Assembly (NCBI GenBank): GCA_030052745.1 | Contig: JANBVO010000033.1 | Coordinates: forward strand, 248,001-312,000 | Direction: 5' to 3' | DNA length: 64,000 bases | Source: Pleurostoma richardsiae | Lineage: Eukaryota > Ascomycota > Sordariomycetes > Calosphaeriales > Pleurostomataceae | Shown here: positions 10,469-20,099 of the stretch, in pieces | Numbering within the stretch: position 1 is the first letter of the stretch | How the letters are laid out: each line of letters starts with the position of its first letter | Position numbers and translations under genes: made by a program | Notes under the pieces: model-generated | What the model was told of the DNA's origin: nothing | The model's database searches: none | What the model saw: only the letters and a program-made list of their open reading frames with translations

Positions 10469-10915
10469 ATGCCATGTGAAAGTTGTCGCAGCCTTGTCTC
10501 CCAAGGAGTCTCTATTAGAACCCTGCAGGAACGGCCGAGGACGATTGACACGGCCGCGACCGCCCTACGAGCACGATTCAACGACTTACAGGCGCAGCAG
10601 GTGAAGGAGGCGGACAAGCTGCGATCGGGCCAGGACGTGGCGGACGACCTCGCCCAGCTGGAGACTCATTACGGGACGCTGAAGGAGGCGTACCAGGAGC
10701 TCGACTGCGCCTATGGAAAGATGGTCGAGAATCGCAATAGCTACCACGACCTGGTCACCCGGTTCTTCCAAGCTACAGCAGAGCGCATGTCCAAGGAGTG
10801 CGCAGGCCTGATGGGCGCGGACTGGTTTGTGGTCGACAACGCGACTCGGGAGGCGGCTGCGCGGGCCCTTGGAAGACCGCGAGTGCAGACAGAGCAGATG
10901 CCCGAAGCACCGTAG
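10469..10915 (+). CDS. Hypothetical coiled-coil protein
   Basis: A single frame of 148 codons starting at ATG 10469 (MPCESC). Residues about 30-110 form a charged helical segment with heptad-like spacing (LRARF, LQAQQ, LAQLE, LKEAY, LDCAY), suggesting a coiled coil. The C-terminus is short and polar. It has no signal peptide, membrane helix or recognised domain. It stands alone between the small gene at 9609 and the coactosin-like relic. An upstream exon cannot be excluded, since the first codons include three cysteines without a clear context. Confidence 0.45.
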   Translation: MPCESCRSLVSQGVSIRTLQERPRTIDTAATALRARFNDLQAQQVKEADKLRSGQDVADDLAQLETHYGTLKEAYQELDCAYGKMVENRNSYHDLVTRFFQATAERMSKECAGLMGADWFVVDNATREAAARALGRPRVQTEQMPEAP

Positions 10916-11164
10916 GCACAATCCAGCCCTCGCGAGACTGCAATGTTGCGCCCTTGGATGGCGCCTACAGACATGCTCGCGGAAACACGGGTTCCTGGGG
11001 GTGGCTGCGAACTGGATTCACGGTGACAACAGTGGAGAAGTTCGTCTTAGCATGTCATGGAAGAGACTGCATTGCATGTGGGTGTTTGGATATAGAGGTG
11101 GCGAGCGAATCAACGGCGTTTTCTTTCAACCTGACGCTTCCTCCTACGAACGTGCGTGCAAACT

Positions 11165-11435
11165 GTCTAGGCCCTCTAACAGGTGTTTGGCGTGCGTGCT
11201 CGCGGCGTCTTTGACGTAGTCGAAGTGCGCGTACGCGTATCACACCTGGCCGTCGGCCAGCTCGGCCGCCAGCTCGGCCGCCAGCTCGGCCGCCAGCTCG
11301 AAGAGACCACCTGTGCCAGCCTTGGTGACGGCGAGCCGGTTGCCGGACGGCGCGGCGTGGGAGGTCAGCAGCCAGGGCGCGGGGTCCTGTCCGGGCGGAC
11401 GGCCTCGTAGGCGGCGAGGATCTCGGGGAGTCGGT
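11165..11435 (-). pseudogene. Coactosin-like (ADF/cofilin fold) relic
   Basis: The minus strand reads PEILAAYEAVRPD in one frame, then PWLLTSHAAPSGNRLAVTK and GTGGLFELAAELA in the next, then ADGQV, a TGA stop at 11240-11242, and YAYAHFDYVKDAASTHAKHL. This is the order of fungal coactosin, an F-actin-binding ADF-homology protein (EI-AAYE-VR, NWLLI-Y, GNKLAL, GTGGL-EL, YAY-RV-Y). It carries a frameshift near 11385 and the in-frame stop. A 12-bp unit (cagctcggccgc, 11259-11299) is repeated about four times, lengthening the AELA segment. The C-terminal half of the domain is missing. Confidence 0.6.
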
Positions 11436-11902
11436 GCCGGCCGTCGGGTGTGAAGCTTCCGTTTGATTCTTTTCGACATGAGGAGCAGCTCTACGTTGAG
11501 ATAGCTCATCTCTGGAGCACTCCCTCGCTTGTGGACGGGGCAGATCCGTGGAATGAACAGCAAGGTGGTCAGGGTAATCTGTGTGGCTAGTTGGTACGTC
11601 TATTTCAACAAGCCAGTCTGTCTCGCAAAGAATACCAATCGTTAATAACCATGCATGTGGAGATGGGAGCACACAGTATTGCAATGCCGCTGGGAAGGGG
11701 TTGTATCGCGTTTTAGCCATGGGGACGAAAAGGGCGGCTTGGTGGAGGGTGACGGCAGCATAGTACATTCTGGTGCATGTGGAGTCCGAAGATCCATGGA
11801 TCATGATGGGATGAAGCCCGGTTCTACACTCGCCTACTCCGTACAGCTGCCTCCAGAGCCCTCTTCCCTCGTGCATGAATCGCCGCCTCTGATGTGTTTC
11901 TC

Positions 11903-13151
11903 TCACAGGTACAAGTGAGACCACTCAGGAACTTGCATAATCTCCGCCCGCATGAACTCCTCCAATCCTTCGGCTAACTTGGTGTAGGAGGATTTCCGGC
12001 GATTGTACTTGCGGCAGTTATCGAACATGAGCCTGGCGTCCTTCATGAAGTCCTCAGGTGATGCGTACTGATCCGCCTCTAGCTTGGTCTCCATGGTGCC
12101 CAGGTCCATGGGCTCTCTGATGATGCGATAGTAGTTGGGAAAGTCGTCCTTGCTAACCGGTGCAAGGAACGGCCAGCTGCTCCGGTGATTCTGCATGTCG
12201 TTGAGGAGATGGAGCAGCCGATTGTAGTGAGGACTGCGGCGCGGCTGGCGTGCTGCCTCGTCCATTTCGGGACGCCAACCTGAGTCTCGGATTGCATCAA
12301 TCGAAAGTGGATCGATCTCCGTCACGCCGTTTTCCCACTGCTGAGGTGGTGCATGGATGATATGCGATCTGCTGAAAGCTTCGATCTTGGCATGTGCACA
12401 CGCCCTCTGCATCCGAAGAATGTCGTTCAACTTCAGATAGCGAATACGTGGAACCATGGTGCACTGCATAATTGTGCCGCCGTCGTAGTCCTTGATGTAG
12501 CCCTTCCATGCGGGCCCGTCCAGCGAGATGTCTTTGGTGAAACCTTGCTTCTTGAAGAAGCCGATGGCATCGTTGTCGGCGTAGGTCAAGAAGTGCATGA
12601 CATGCGACGTGGCCTTGACATAGTCCTTGAAGTGCGCCATCAAATGCGCACCGTGGCCCTGGACTTGTTGGTCTGAGGAGATCGCGAAGAAGACGATCTC
12701 AGCGAACCCTCGCTGCTCGAATGGGCGAAACGTGACACCACCGATGACCTTCAGCGGCTTCTTGATCATAGCCAGGGAAATATGAGTGCGATCGTAGACG
12801 AATCGAGCGATGTAGTCCTTCGGCATGTTTGGTAGTTGTCTCTGGAAGATACACTTCAATCCCGTCAGGACGATCCAGCTCTCTCGTTCGCCGTCGTTGT
12901 TAACGGCCCAGAACTCGAGCTCGCCGTTCTGTTCCTCGATGACCGCGCTCTAGGGGAGACATCATGTTAGTGCTCAGATCAAGGATGGCCGATCCCGGCG
13001 GATTACCTTTTTGGAGAGCGCCATGGCTGGTTCAGGCTGATCATCGTACTTCATGCGTTTCGTCGCGCCTGCGCACCCCATCGCATCTCGCAATTAGACA
13101 TTTCAGCAGAGCAAGCTTTCACAGTGGACAAGACTTACGCTTGTCCTCCAT
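11903..13151 (-). CDS. gcn5: Divergent Gcn5-type histone acetyltransferase with bromodomain
   Basis: Three exons on the minus strand, 13151-13139, 13068-13007 and 12949-11903, keep frame and give 373 residues. They restore the Gcn5 start of domain ([18 protein letters not shown], then [13 protein letters not shown]). The GNAT domain keeps the catalytic Glu (FAEIVF, about residue 109) and the acetyl-CoA loop Q-V-Q-G-H-G. The bromodomain (about 265-360) keeps the acetyl-lysine Asn in NCRKYN. Gcn5 is the SAGA catalytic subunit, acetylating histone H3. Oddities: the usual Cys after the catalytic strand is Phe, and many otherwise invariant positions differ. The N-terminus is short; the frame stays open upstream to an ATG at 13583. 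Confidence 0.85.
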
Positions 13152-13874
13152 CTCGATGAGGTCTGGCTTCGGCACGATAGACGACAGATTCGGAGGAGAG
13201 GATTCGAGATGCGGCGGGGGGTTCCGAGGGTCGAGGAGATATTCGGCTATGGACAGCCTAGGGTTGGTTCTATGTACGGTAGGAGAGGTGGAGGTGGCTG
13301 CCTCCGGGCGGTATTGGGAGGGTGGCTTTTCTCGCCATCCACAAAGTGACTGGCATCGCCGGGTCTGCGCACTTGCACCCGACAATGCTACAAGACGTCC
13401 CAGCCAATGAAATACAGAATGGCAGCGTCGTATGAGATTGGTATTTGCCCCTCCAATATTCACTGGCTGGTGCTGGCCCACGCCATCTCCCGTAATACGT
13501 TTATCATCTACGTAGTATTGCTTGGCCGACGGACCGGTTGTTCCAGCGAAGCTTCGGTGAGTCACACGAGGACGACCGTGCATGTTGCAGATGAGATACT
13601 GTAGCTATGGAGACATACAGTGCAATCGCCAGGCAGGACTTGTTCATCATCGCCATGCTGTAAGCCGTACACGTCGCCCAGCCTTTGTGACTATCATGGC
13701 CTACCCATTCGGCTGCACTAAGCTACCTGCACCAGATCGGCCTACAACCGGGCTTGTACACGTGGGGTGCCCGTATGCCATCCCAGCTCGGCTCAAGGCT
13801 CGCATTTCTACCGACGCATATTCACCTCCCGAGCCCGACGAGAGGGAATGGCTACATGTATGCATCCTATCAAC

Positions 13875-16415
13875 CTAAACCTCATCCTGATCCTCAATAT
13901 TCAGTGTCATCCGCGTCTTAAGCCTTTTCAGCCACCAATCTTGTGCTTCGCGGTGGCTGACCTTACCTCCGTGGGGCTCGTGGAAGACGATTGTGCCGGG
14001 GTTTTCACCGCCGGCGCCATCCTCAAACTCAAAACGACGTGCTGAGCCTCCCTGGCGAACGATGTGGTACCCAATGCCTTTCAGGGCGCGCTGGAAACCA
14101 GACCAGCGAAGTTCCGAGCGATTTTCCGGGGCCAATAGCGCCTTCCAGAAGTCTCTGTCTTGCACAGGTCTGATAACGGGAAGAGGTTTCCCAAGAGGGA
14201 TTTGCGCCGGGCCTGGAGCGGGCGACTGGTAGCTCAGACAGGGGTTGCGCCTCCTGGATCGATTGATCTGTGTCAAAGTAAGCTGAGGTGAATGGTCGTT
14301 CCCCGTAAACCAGTCGTTATGCGACGTGGCTGCTGCCAGCCGCGAGGGTACAGCGTCGATTGGAGCTGTCTGCCGAATGAGGTTGACTATCGCCTTGCTG
14401 GACTCTTTCCCCGGAGACGAGGTCTCCATGTGCGTGTCAACGTCATTCCAGAACGCGCGATGGCGTGACTGGACGTCCACTTTCTTGTCGTGGATGTGGA
14501 CATTCAGTTTGTGGCGTTCGTCCCCACCCAACGCACCGAGAGTATCCTCAACGACTGACGACCAAGGGCGCTCCTGCTTCTCCCACTCTTCTTCCAGCTC
14601 GTTGGCAAGAATAGCGTGGTCATTGAAAGAAGACACGAGATTGTAATGCTTCGCCGTCTCCCGCAGACAGACAGCCACTACTGACATGTCGTTCAGTGCT
14701 TGCATGACCACAAATGGGACCTGCTCTTGCATCCCGCTTTCTTGGAGTTCTCGATCAATCACCCTCATAACCGCGGGCAACCCCATGACCCGAATGCTCG
14801 GGTCGTTCGTCTTCACCATTCTGAATAGCCGAGACAAAGTGTCACTGGCACATTCCTGTGGTGACCATGCGAAGCTGTGCAGAAGATCGAATTCCTCCTC
14901 GAGCACAGATGAGAACACTCCATGTAAGGATGTCAGGAGCCGTAAAGCGTCGCCGCCTTCGGGCAACTTCGAGTCGAGTCTTGCGTAATACTGTGATCGG
15001 AACAGGTCATGTTGTTGCACCGTATCTAGATGGCGGCTGAGGGTGTGAAAAATGTCGATCCGGCCAAAGACAGTCCGCAATAGATTCGATACGCGCCCAG
15101 GCGGGGTTGCCGGTGTCACTCCGAGCCGGTTCGCCCACAGTCCAGCATCTCGTCTTAACTGCCACAAGTCATCCTGCGCCTCTGCCAATGAAGTCTTCAC
15201 CAGACTGTCCAAGTACTTCAAATCGATCATCTCCGGGTGGCCATAATAATCGAGTCGTGACGACCGTGTCAGAAGGGGAAGGGACTCATCGCCATCTTTG
15301 CGACGGGGCGACTTCTCTGTCGCAGCAGCGGGCCCGGAGGGGTCCGGCAACTCCTCTGCGCACCTGACAAGGGAACCGTACACACGCCGTTGTGCCTCGA
15401 GTTGGTAGAGGCCATGTCCGGGGATTGCTTCGTTCAAATTGGCAGGCGAGCGACGCGTGTTCCTGTCCTCCCCATGCTTCAGTACGGCGCGATACGGCTC
15501 TGCTGCTTCGTTTCCGACGTCGGGCGCGAACGACAGAACGCCTTCCATTGCGATCGGTTTCAGATGTCCACACCAAAATCCCAAAGATACCGATCGGCCG
15601 TCGATCATGCGGAAAAGCATCGGATGCAAGGCTGCGCGAGTCTCGAGTAGGCCGGGAAGGACATCATCCGCAGACAGGTCTTCGATATCGAGCAGGGGCG
15701 TCATGAAAATACCCATATCAAGACGTCGGTCCTCCGTTTTCGAGCACGCCTTGATGTCGGAATGTGGATGGCTGGGAAGATCAGGAAACCGCTTCCGGAG
15801 CCATGCCCTCCGGGCTGCTGTCGTCAACTGAGCCCATCTCTCCCGAAAACGAGCTAGCTGTCCTCCTTCTGCCTTCTCTTGCAGGGTCTTCTGGTCGGCA
15901 ACGATTGCACTCGTGCGATCCGATATAGACCTACGGAATGTTTCCACGTCCAAACGAATGCAGTCGCTCGGGTCGGAGAGGGCAGGGTTAAGACGCTGGA
16001 ATTTCGCAAGGGCAGATTCCCAATTCGGTCCCCACGTGCGTCGTAGCATCCGAGCTTGCGGACTTTCCTTTGCCCTTTTCTGTATCGTGTCGGCATTCAT
16101 GTCTTGAATCTCTGAAATGGCGACACCTGACTGAGCCATATAGTCGGCATCGTGGATCAGTTCTTGTCGACATCTCTCGTTGGCAGTCTGAATCCACTGC
16201 TCTAAATATTCCCAGTCCAGGGGAGTGGTCTTTTCTTCGAAGACTTTCACGTCTTCCAGAATACTGTCCAATGCCGGTGAACATCCCCTCAGTAATGGGA
16301 TGCTTTCACTGGGATACAGAGATTTGACCGTACGTAAGCAATCCCACATGGCCTGGAGTACCTGCATCCGAGCGTCCACCCATTGGTCCGCGGTCTGTGG
16401 CGTCGCACGACTCAT
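13875..16415 (-). CDS. Large hypothetical protein with HicA-like C-terminal fold
   Basis: A long uninterrupted frame; the first ATG (MSRATPQTADQW) at 16415 gives 846 residues. Most of the chain is helical and charged with no motif I know. The last ~75 residues contain WSGFQRALKGIGY, then FEFEDG, then FHEPHGGKVSHREAQDWWLKRL. This matches the FHEPHP-K-I-R-LR pattern found at the C-termini of many large uncharacterised ascomycete proteins, which resembles the HicA/YcfA double-stranded RNA-binding fold. An RNA-related role is therefore possible but unproven. The frame is intact across 2.5 kb in a region of decayed genes, which argues for selection. It lies tail-to-head with the Gcn5-like gene. 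Confidence 0.75.
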   Translation of the reverse strand: MSRATPQTADQWVDARMQVLQAMWDCLRTVKSLYPSESIPLLRGCSPALDSILEDVKVFEEKTTPLDWEYLEQWIQTANERCRQELIHDADYMAQSGVAISEIQDMNADTIQKRAKESPQARMLRRTWGPNWESALAKFQRLNPALSDPSDCIRLDVETFRRSISDRTSAIVADQKTLQEKAEGGQLARFRERWAQLTTAARRAWLRKRFPDLPSHPHSDIKACSKTEDRRLDMGIFMTPLLDIEDLSADDVLPGLLETRAALHPMLFRMIDGRSVSLGFWCGHLKPIAMEGVLSFAPDVGNEAAEPYRAVLKHGEDRNTRRSPANLNEAIPGHGLYQLEAQRRVYGSLVRCAEELPDPSGPAAATEKSPRRKDGDESLPLLTRSSRLDYYGHPEMIDLKYLDSLVKTSLAEAQDDLWQLRRDAGLWANRLGVTPATPPGRVSNLLRTVFGRIDIFHTLSRHLDTVQQHDLFRSQYYARLDSKLPEGGDALRLLTSLHGVFSSVLEEEFDLLHSFAWSPQECASDTLSRLFRMVKTNDPSIRVMGLPAVMRVIDRELQESGMQEQVPFVVMQALNDMSVVAVCLRETAKHYNLVSSFNDHAILANELEEEWEKQERPWSSVVEDTLGALGGDERHKLNVHIHDKKVDVQSRHRAFWNDVDTHMETSSPGKESSKAIVNLIRQTAPIDAVPSRLAAATSHNDWFTGNDHSPQLTLTQINRSRRRNPCLSYQSPAPGPAQIPLGKPLPVIRPVQDRDFWKALLAPENRSELRWSGFQRALKGIGYHIVRQGGSARRFEFEDGAGGENPGTIVFHEPHGGKVSHREAQDWWLKRLKTRMTLNIEDQDEV

Positions 16416-17914
16416 TGCGCTGGCAAGGACGGGATGAAGAAGTCGGTGAGGAGGCACGACGAATAGACAGGGCCGTCGTCGTGGTCGGTGGCTTATAGAT
16501 CTAGGCGATGATCAGCGACCCCCGTGCTGAAGGTGGTTGCTCGTTGCGCGCTCGGCTGTGGAAGGCTGGAGCACGCGAAATGGAGCCGTGGGAAAAGGTC
16601 GGAGGCGATGCGGGCGACAACGGCTTCTTTACGTGCAAGCGGACGGGGACGCGCTGACAACATTGGCAGAGCGTGACTTGCTGTGCGATAGTGCGCCTTA
16701 GCCTCAACCAACAGACGCTGGAATTGATCTCATGCAGCTATCATTCGGGAGGGGTACCAGTGGACGCGGGTCTCAGGTTCCGCGCTATGGATTGAGCAGC
16801 GGCAGTGCTGACCTCGCCATTGGTTCGTAGCAGCCGACCCACAGTGCAACGCTGCGGGGTATCCCAGGCCAGCTTGACGTGCGCTCAGCCGCCCATCGTT
16901 CTGTGGGCTGCACCAGGTGAGGTCGATTCGGGCTCCACGCCGTGAGGGACGCCTCAGGGCTGGCCTCCCTGCTTGGTTTACTTCGACACCTGCTACGCCT
17001 CCAGCTCCGACACGACGAAGACCTCGGCCCTACATTCGACTTGAACAGCGCGGAGAGCATAGAAGAGTGTTACCACCACGACCACATCACGCACCGCGAC
17101 GTAATGGCGCCGCCGCGAGGTAGGAAGCGCGAGTCTGGGGCGTCTACAAGCGCCGCGGCCGACCGCGACGTGGTGCGAGAGACGACAGTATTTCACGGCC
17201 GCACCTGTCTGACCATACAAACTGACAGTCACCGAGCGCGCCCGGAGGCTGCGCGCACAGTGCAACATGCAGGCCCAAGGCCTGCGCGCGCTGGTGGGAC
17301 TTCGCGTCAACACGATCCCAATGGCCCTCCGTAAGGCGAAGACAGATGGGCGACTGCGCCAAAATCGGCCGGGTCGGATGCATGACTACAGGCCGATGGC
17401 GCCGACCGAAGTGCGGGCGCCTGGCGGAGCCGCGACGTGCTGGATTGGAAGTAGGGAGCGCAGACAGTGATCGAGATCTACTTAGAATCTCGCTGGCTGC
17501 ATGAACACGCCTGCAATTCGACGCCCTTTGCCGCCGTGCCTTTGTCGTGCCAATACGAACGGGTTCGCCTGGGATCAGGCCACCTCTCTAGGACTCGACA
17601 GTCTGGCCATCACACCTCACGGCTATCTCGGGCGCTTCGAGCGCTTTCAGAAATGACATTGGTCAAGATACGACGGCACCCGCGTGACGGAAAGAGGAAA
17701 AAAGATGTTGCGACTGCGGGGTTCGCGAGACGGTGAGGGGTCAGGAAACCCCAGGGCGAGTACGCCGGACAGAGGTGATGCTGCGTTGGCTCTCCTGTAG
17801 CGATGCTTTCAAGTCTGATAGTGAGATGACCGCCCAAGCCATTGCCTGCCGAAGCGACGTTGGACGAAGCGTCTGGTCTTTCGAGGTGTGCCCTGTTCGT
17901 CAGTACTTGATCCG
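16416..17914. other. No supported gene
   Basis: Short arginine-rich and proline-rich frames occur on both strands, typical of non-coding GC-rich DNA. No splice-linked series or domain was found. The first few hundred bases are presumably the 5' flank of the minus-strand gene ending at 13875. Confidence 0.45.
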
Positions 17915-18595
17915 ATGAGCCCGGCAGTCAATGAAACGTCCCCCGACCCTGCAGACAGTCACCGAGAGTATGCTGCTAGTTTACCTCTTTCGCAGGAAGC
18001 AGCAAGCCAGTCATTCGCGGGCCACGACGGACTCGCGCGGGTTATCACGTCAGCAAGAGATAGATCTGTGGCAGGAGGGACAAAGAGGCGCCGGAGTGCC
18101 TCTACAGAGACCCCCAGCACGTCGCGGGCCGAGAAGCAGTCAACGCCCGGAATCCCGCACAAGAAGCGCAACATTGCGCGCGAACCCGGTGCACGCGAGA
18201 GCATACCAAGCCCCTGGTGGGCGGGCGGTCCACAGGCATTCGGAAACCTGACGACTACGGTCTACCACAGAATCGGTGCTAGCTACTCGATCGAGGCGAA
18301 GGCAGAGATCGTTCTGGCGGCCTCTTGGAACACAGCCACCGAGATCATCCGCCTTGCAGTCGTGCAAGACTGGCCGTTGGAGTACAGCTTCTCTACGCCA
18401 GACACGCAGGATCGAGAGCTTGTCAGATGCCGCCTCACCGTGCCTACCAAGCTCATTGACAGCTTCGGAGAGATCTTTAACAGTGTACGCGCTCTTTCCG
18501 AGGGTCAGCCGCGGCGCGACGGAACATCCGTGCGAGACGTGGTCTCGAAGAGGACATCGAGATCTGGAGATCTGGAGCTGCTTGAATCTGGTTAG
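17915..18595 (+). CDS. Hypothetical basic protein
   Basis: The frame is open from 17888, and the first ATG (MSPAVNETSPD) at 17915 gives 226 residues. The N-terminal half is Ser/Thr/Pro-rich and disordered, with a basic TKRRRSAS stretch and HKKRN that could act as nuclear localisation signals. The C-terminal half is more ordered (GASYSIEAKAEIVLA, then AVVQDWPLEYSF), with alternating hydrophobic positions suggesting a beta-rich domain. I do not recognise it. The stop lies 33 bases before the next start at 18629, unusually close for a fungus; shared transcription or a single spliced gene cannot be ruled out. Confidence 0.5.
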   Translation: MSPAVNETSPDPADSHREYAASLPLSQEAASQSFAGHDGLARVITSARDRSVAGGTKRRRSASTETPSTSRAEKQSTPGIPHKKRNIAREPGARESIPSPWWAGGPQAFGNLTTTVYHRIGASYSIEAKAEIVLAASWNTATEIIRLAVVQDWPLEYSFSTPDTQDRELVRCRLTVPTKLIDSFGEIFNSVRALSEGQPRRDGTSVRDVVSKRTSRSGDLELLESG

Positions 18596-18628
18596 GGCGT
18601 TGCGGCTCCGGCGGACGAGAGAAGCAGA

Positions 18629-19399
18629 ATGTCGCCCTTGCAGGATCTCCCTGCCGAAGTGTTGCTGTCCATTGTCGACAGTGAGACACTGGAAGACGCG
18701 GATGTTTCGCGGCTGATGCAAGCATGCAGAGGCTTGTACGACTTCCTTCACGATTACTCCATGATCCGGAGTTTCCGTGCGCTTTGCGCCGAGAGCACGC
18801 ACGGGCCGTGTGAAATCTTCTGGGCTCTGAAAGACGTTCTCAAGTCCTTCGACGCCGGAGTCGACGCCTCCCTATTGTTCCCTCTTTTCCGGGCTGCTCT
18901 CATGGGTCTCAGATCAACGGGCGCTGAGGAGCTGTTGATACCTATCATCCAGGCTCGCGCTCTGGAAGGCAATGTGCGGAAGAGGGAGTCCGAACTGCTG
19001 CACTGGTTGTGGGACCAGTTTCATCCGAGGCCGGCAACTCTCTTGCCGATCGCACGACGGTTGCAACAACTATCGCCGACGGAGGGTACGAAGGCCGAGA
19101 TGCAGAAACTCGAGCGGGAAGGGTTAGACGTCCGTTATATCAGACTCGTCCCTTATACTGCCGCGAAGCCGAGATTCCATGGCGAGTGGATCAAGCGTAC
19201 AAACAGATGGCACCACGCGAGCGAGAGAGATGTCGTCGTCGCGCTCTCCAAGCGATCTCCGCTGTCCCGTCGCCTGTCGGAAACTCTCCGCAAATACAAC
19301 ATGATGCTACCAAGGCGGCGCGAAAGGAAAGGTGCCAGGAGGGCAGCAATGTGGCGGCAAAGGATCGAGGCGGCGTCCGGGCTCGGTCTAGAGGTCTAA
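18629..19399 (+). CDS. F-box-like protein
   Basis: Single frame of 256 residues from ATG 18629. The start reads LQDLPAEVLLSIVDSE, then DVSRLMQACRGLYDFL, the LP-E-L-I plus C-L pattern of an F-box, placed at the very N-terminus as is usual in fungi. F-box proteins link substrates to SCF ubiquitin ligases through Skp1. The remainder is helical and ends in a strongly basic Arg-rich region (SRRLSETLRKYN, RRRERKGARRAAMWRQR). A similar tail (SRRISETLRRYM) can be read at about 38215-38280 in a decayed context, hinting at a second copy. No leucine-rich or WD repeats are visible, so the substrate is unknown. Confidence 0.6.
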   Translation: MSPLQDLPAEVLLSIVDSETLEDADVSRLMQACRGLYDFLHDYSMIRSFRALCAESTHGPCEIFWALKDVLKSFDAGVDASLLFPLFRAALMGLRSTGAEELLIPIIQARALEGNVRKRESELLHWLWDQFHPRPATLLPIARRLQQLSPTEGTKAEMQKLEREGLDVRYIRLVPYTAAKPRFHGEWIKRTNRWHHASERDVVVALSKRSPLSRRLSETLRKYNMMLPRRRERKGARRAAMWRQRIEAASGLGLEV

Positions 19400-20099
19400 C
19401 ACCTCACCATCCCTGTCGCACGTATCAGCCCAAGGCCATAAGGTATGATATCAGTTGCCGTCCTGTCGCATATATAGACTGTGTACGACTGCGTCGTGAG
19501 ACAAGGACATCCTCCCGCCGCGGCGTGGATACGGTTCGAACACCGCTGACCCTTGACAGGGTAGCGGGGCTATGGCCTTCTTCTGCCGTGGTCTGCCGAC
19601 CACAAGGGACGATATGACTGGTGCAGAGGGTTGGGCCGCTTGGCCCGCTGGTCCCCCCTTCAGATGTACCCTCTCTCCTCGGAACTCGCTGCGTGTCACC
19701 AGACGCGCCTTCGGGGGCTGGCCGTATTTTGTGGCACGAGATGCTTGCGAGGATTGACAGGCGCGGAACAAGTCACCACAAAAACCCGTCACTCGCCTGC
19801 GCACACACGGTTTCACCCCTGTCGCCGTGCGAGGGGACGGCCAGCCATGGACTCTCGGTAACGGAACGCCCCCGCTCCATTATGCCAGCCTCCGCCACCT
19901 ACCATCTTCATGCTCTATTGGCTGTGAGGGCTCGTTGACTGTTCAGGACCGGTCAGCGTGCGAGATGATTGGAACGGCACGTACGCAGCCATGCATGCCT
20001 GGCAGCAAATTTCGCGCAGGTCGGTGCCCCCGTTGTGCCCCTGTCCACGAGTGAGACCTCCAATCGACTGCAGTGCTGCCGCACGACTCCCTCGAACGA
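19400..20099. other. No supported gene
   Basis: No domain, splice pair or long consistent frame is visible. It is presumably the 3' flank of the F-box gene and the promoter of the DUF8032 gene. Confidence 0.45.

Noticed and set aside
11259-11299. 12-bp tandem units considered as a CRISPR-like or regulatory array
   Set aside because: Units are contiguous, without spacers, and lie in the coactosin reading frame; this is a eukaryotic genome.
11055-11924. Long minus-strand open frame (about 289 codons) across the coactosin-like relic
   Set aside because: Its product is Arg/Pro-rich low-complexity sequence with no motif, and the real coactosin pattern lies in other frames of the same DNA.
16942-17334. 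Plus- and minus-strand Arg-rich frames
   Set aside because: Both strands open at once, low-complexity products, no conserved pattern.
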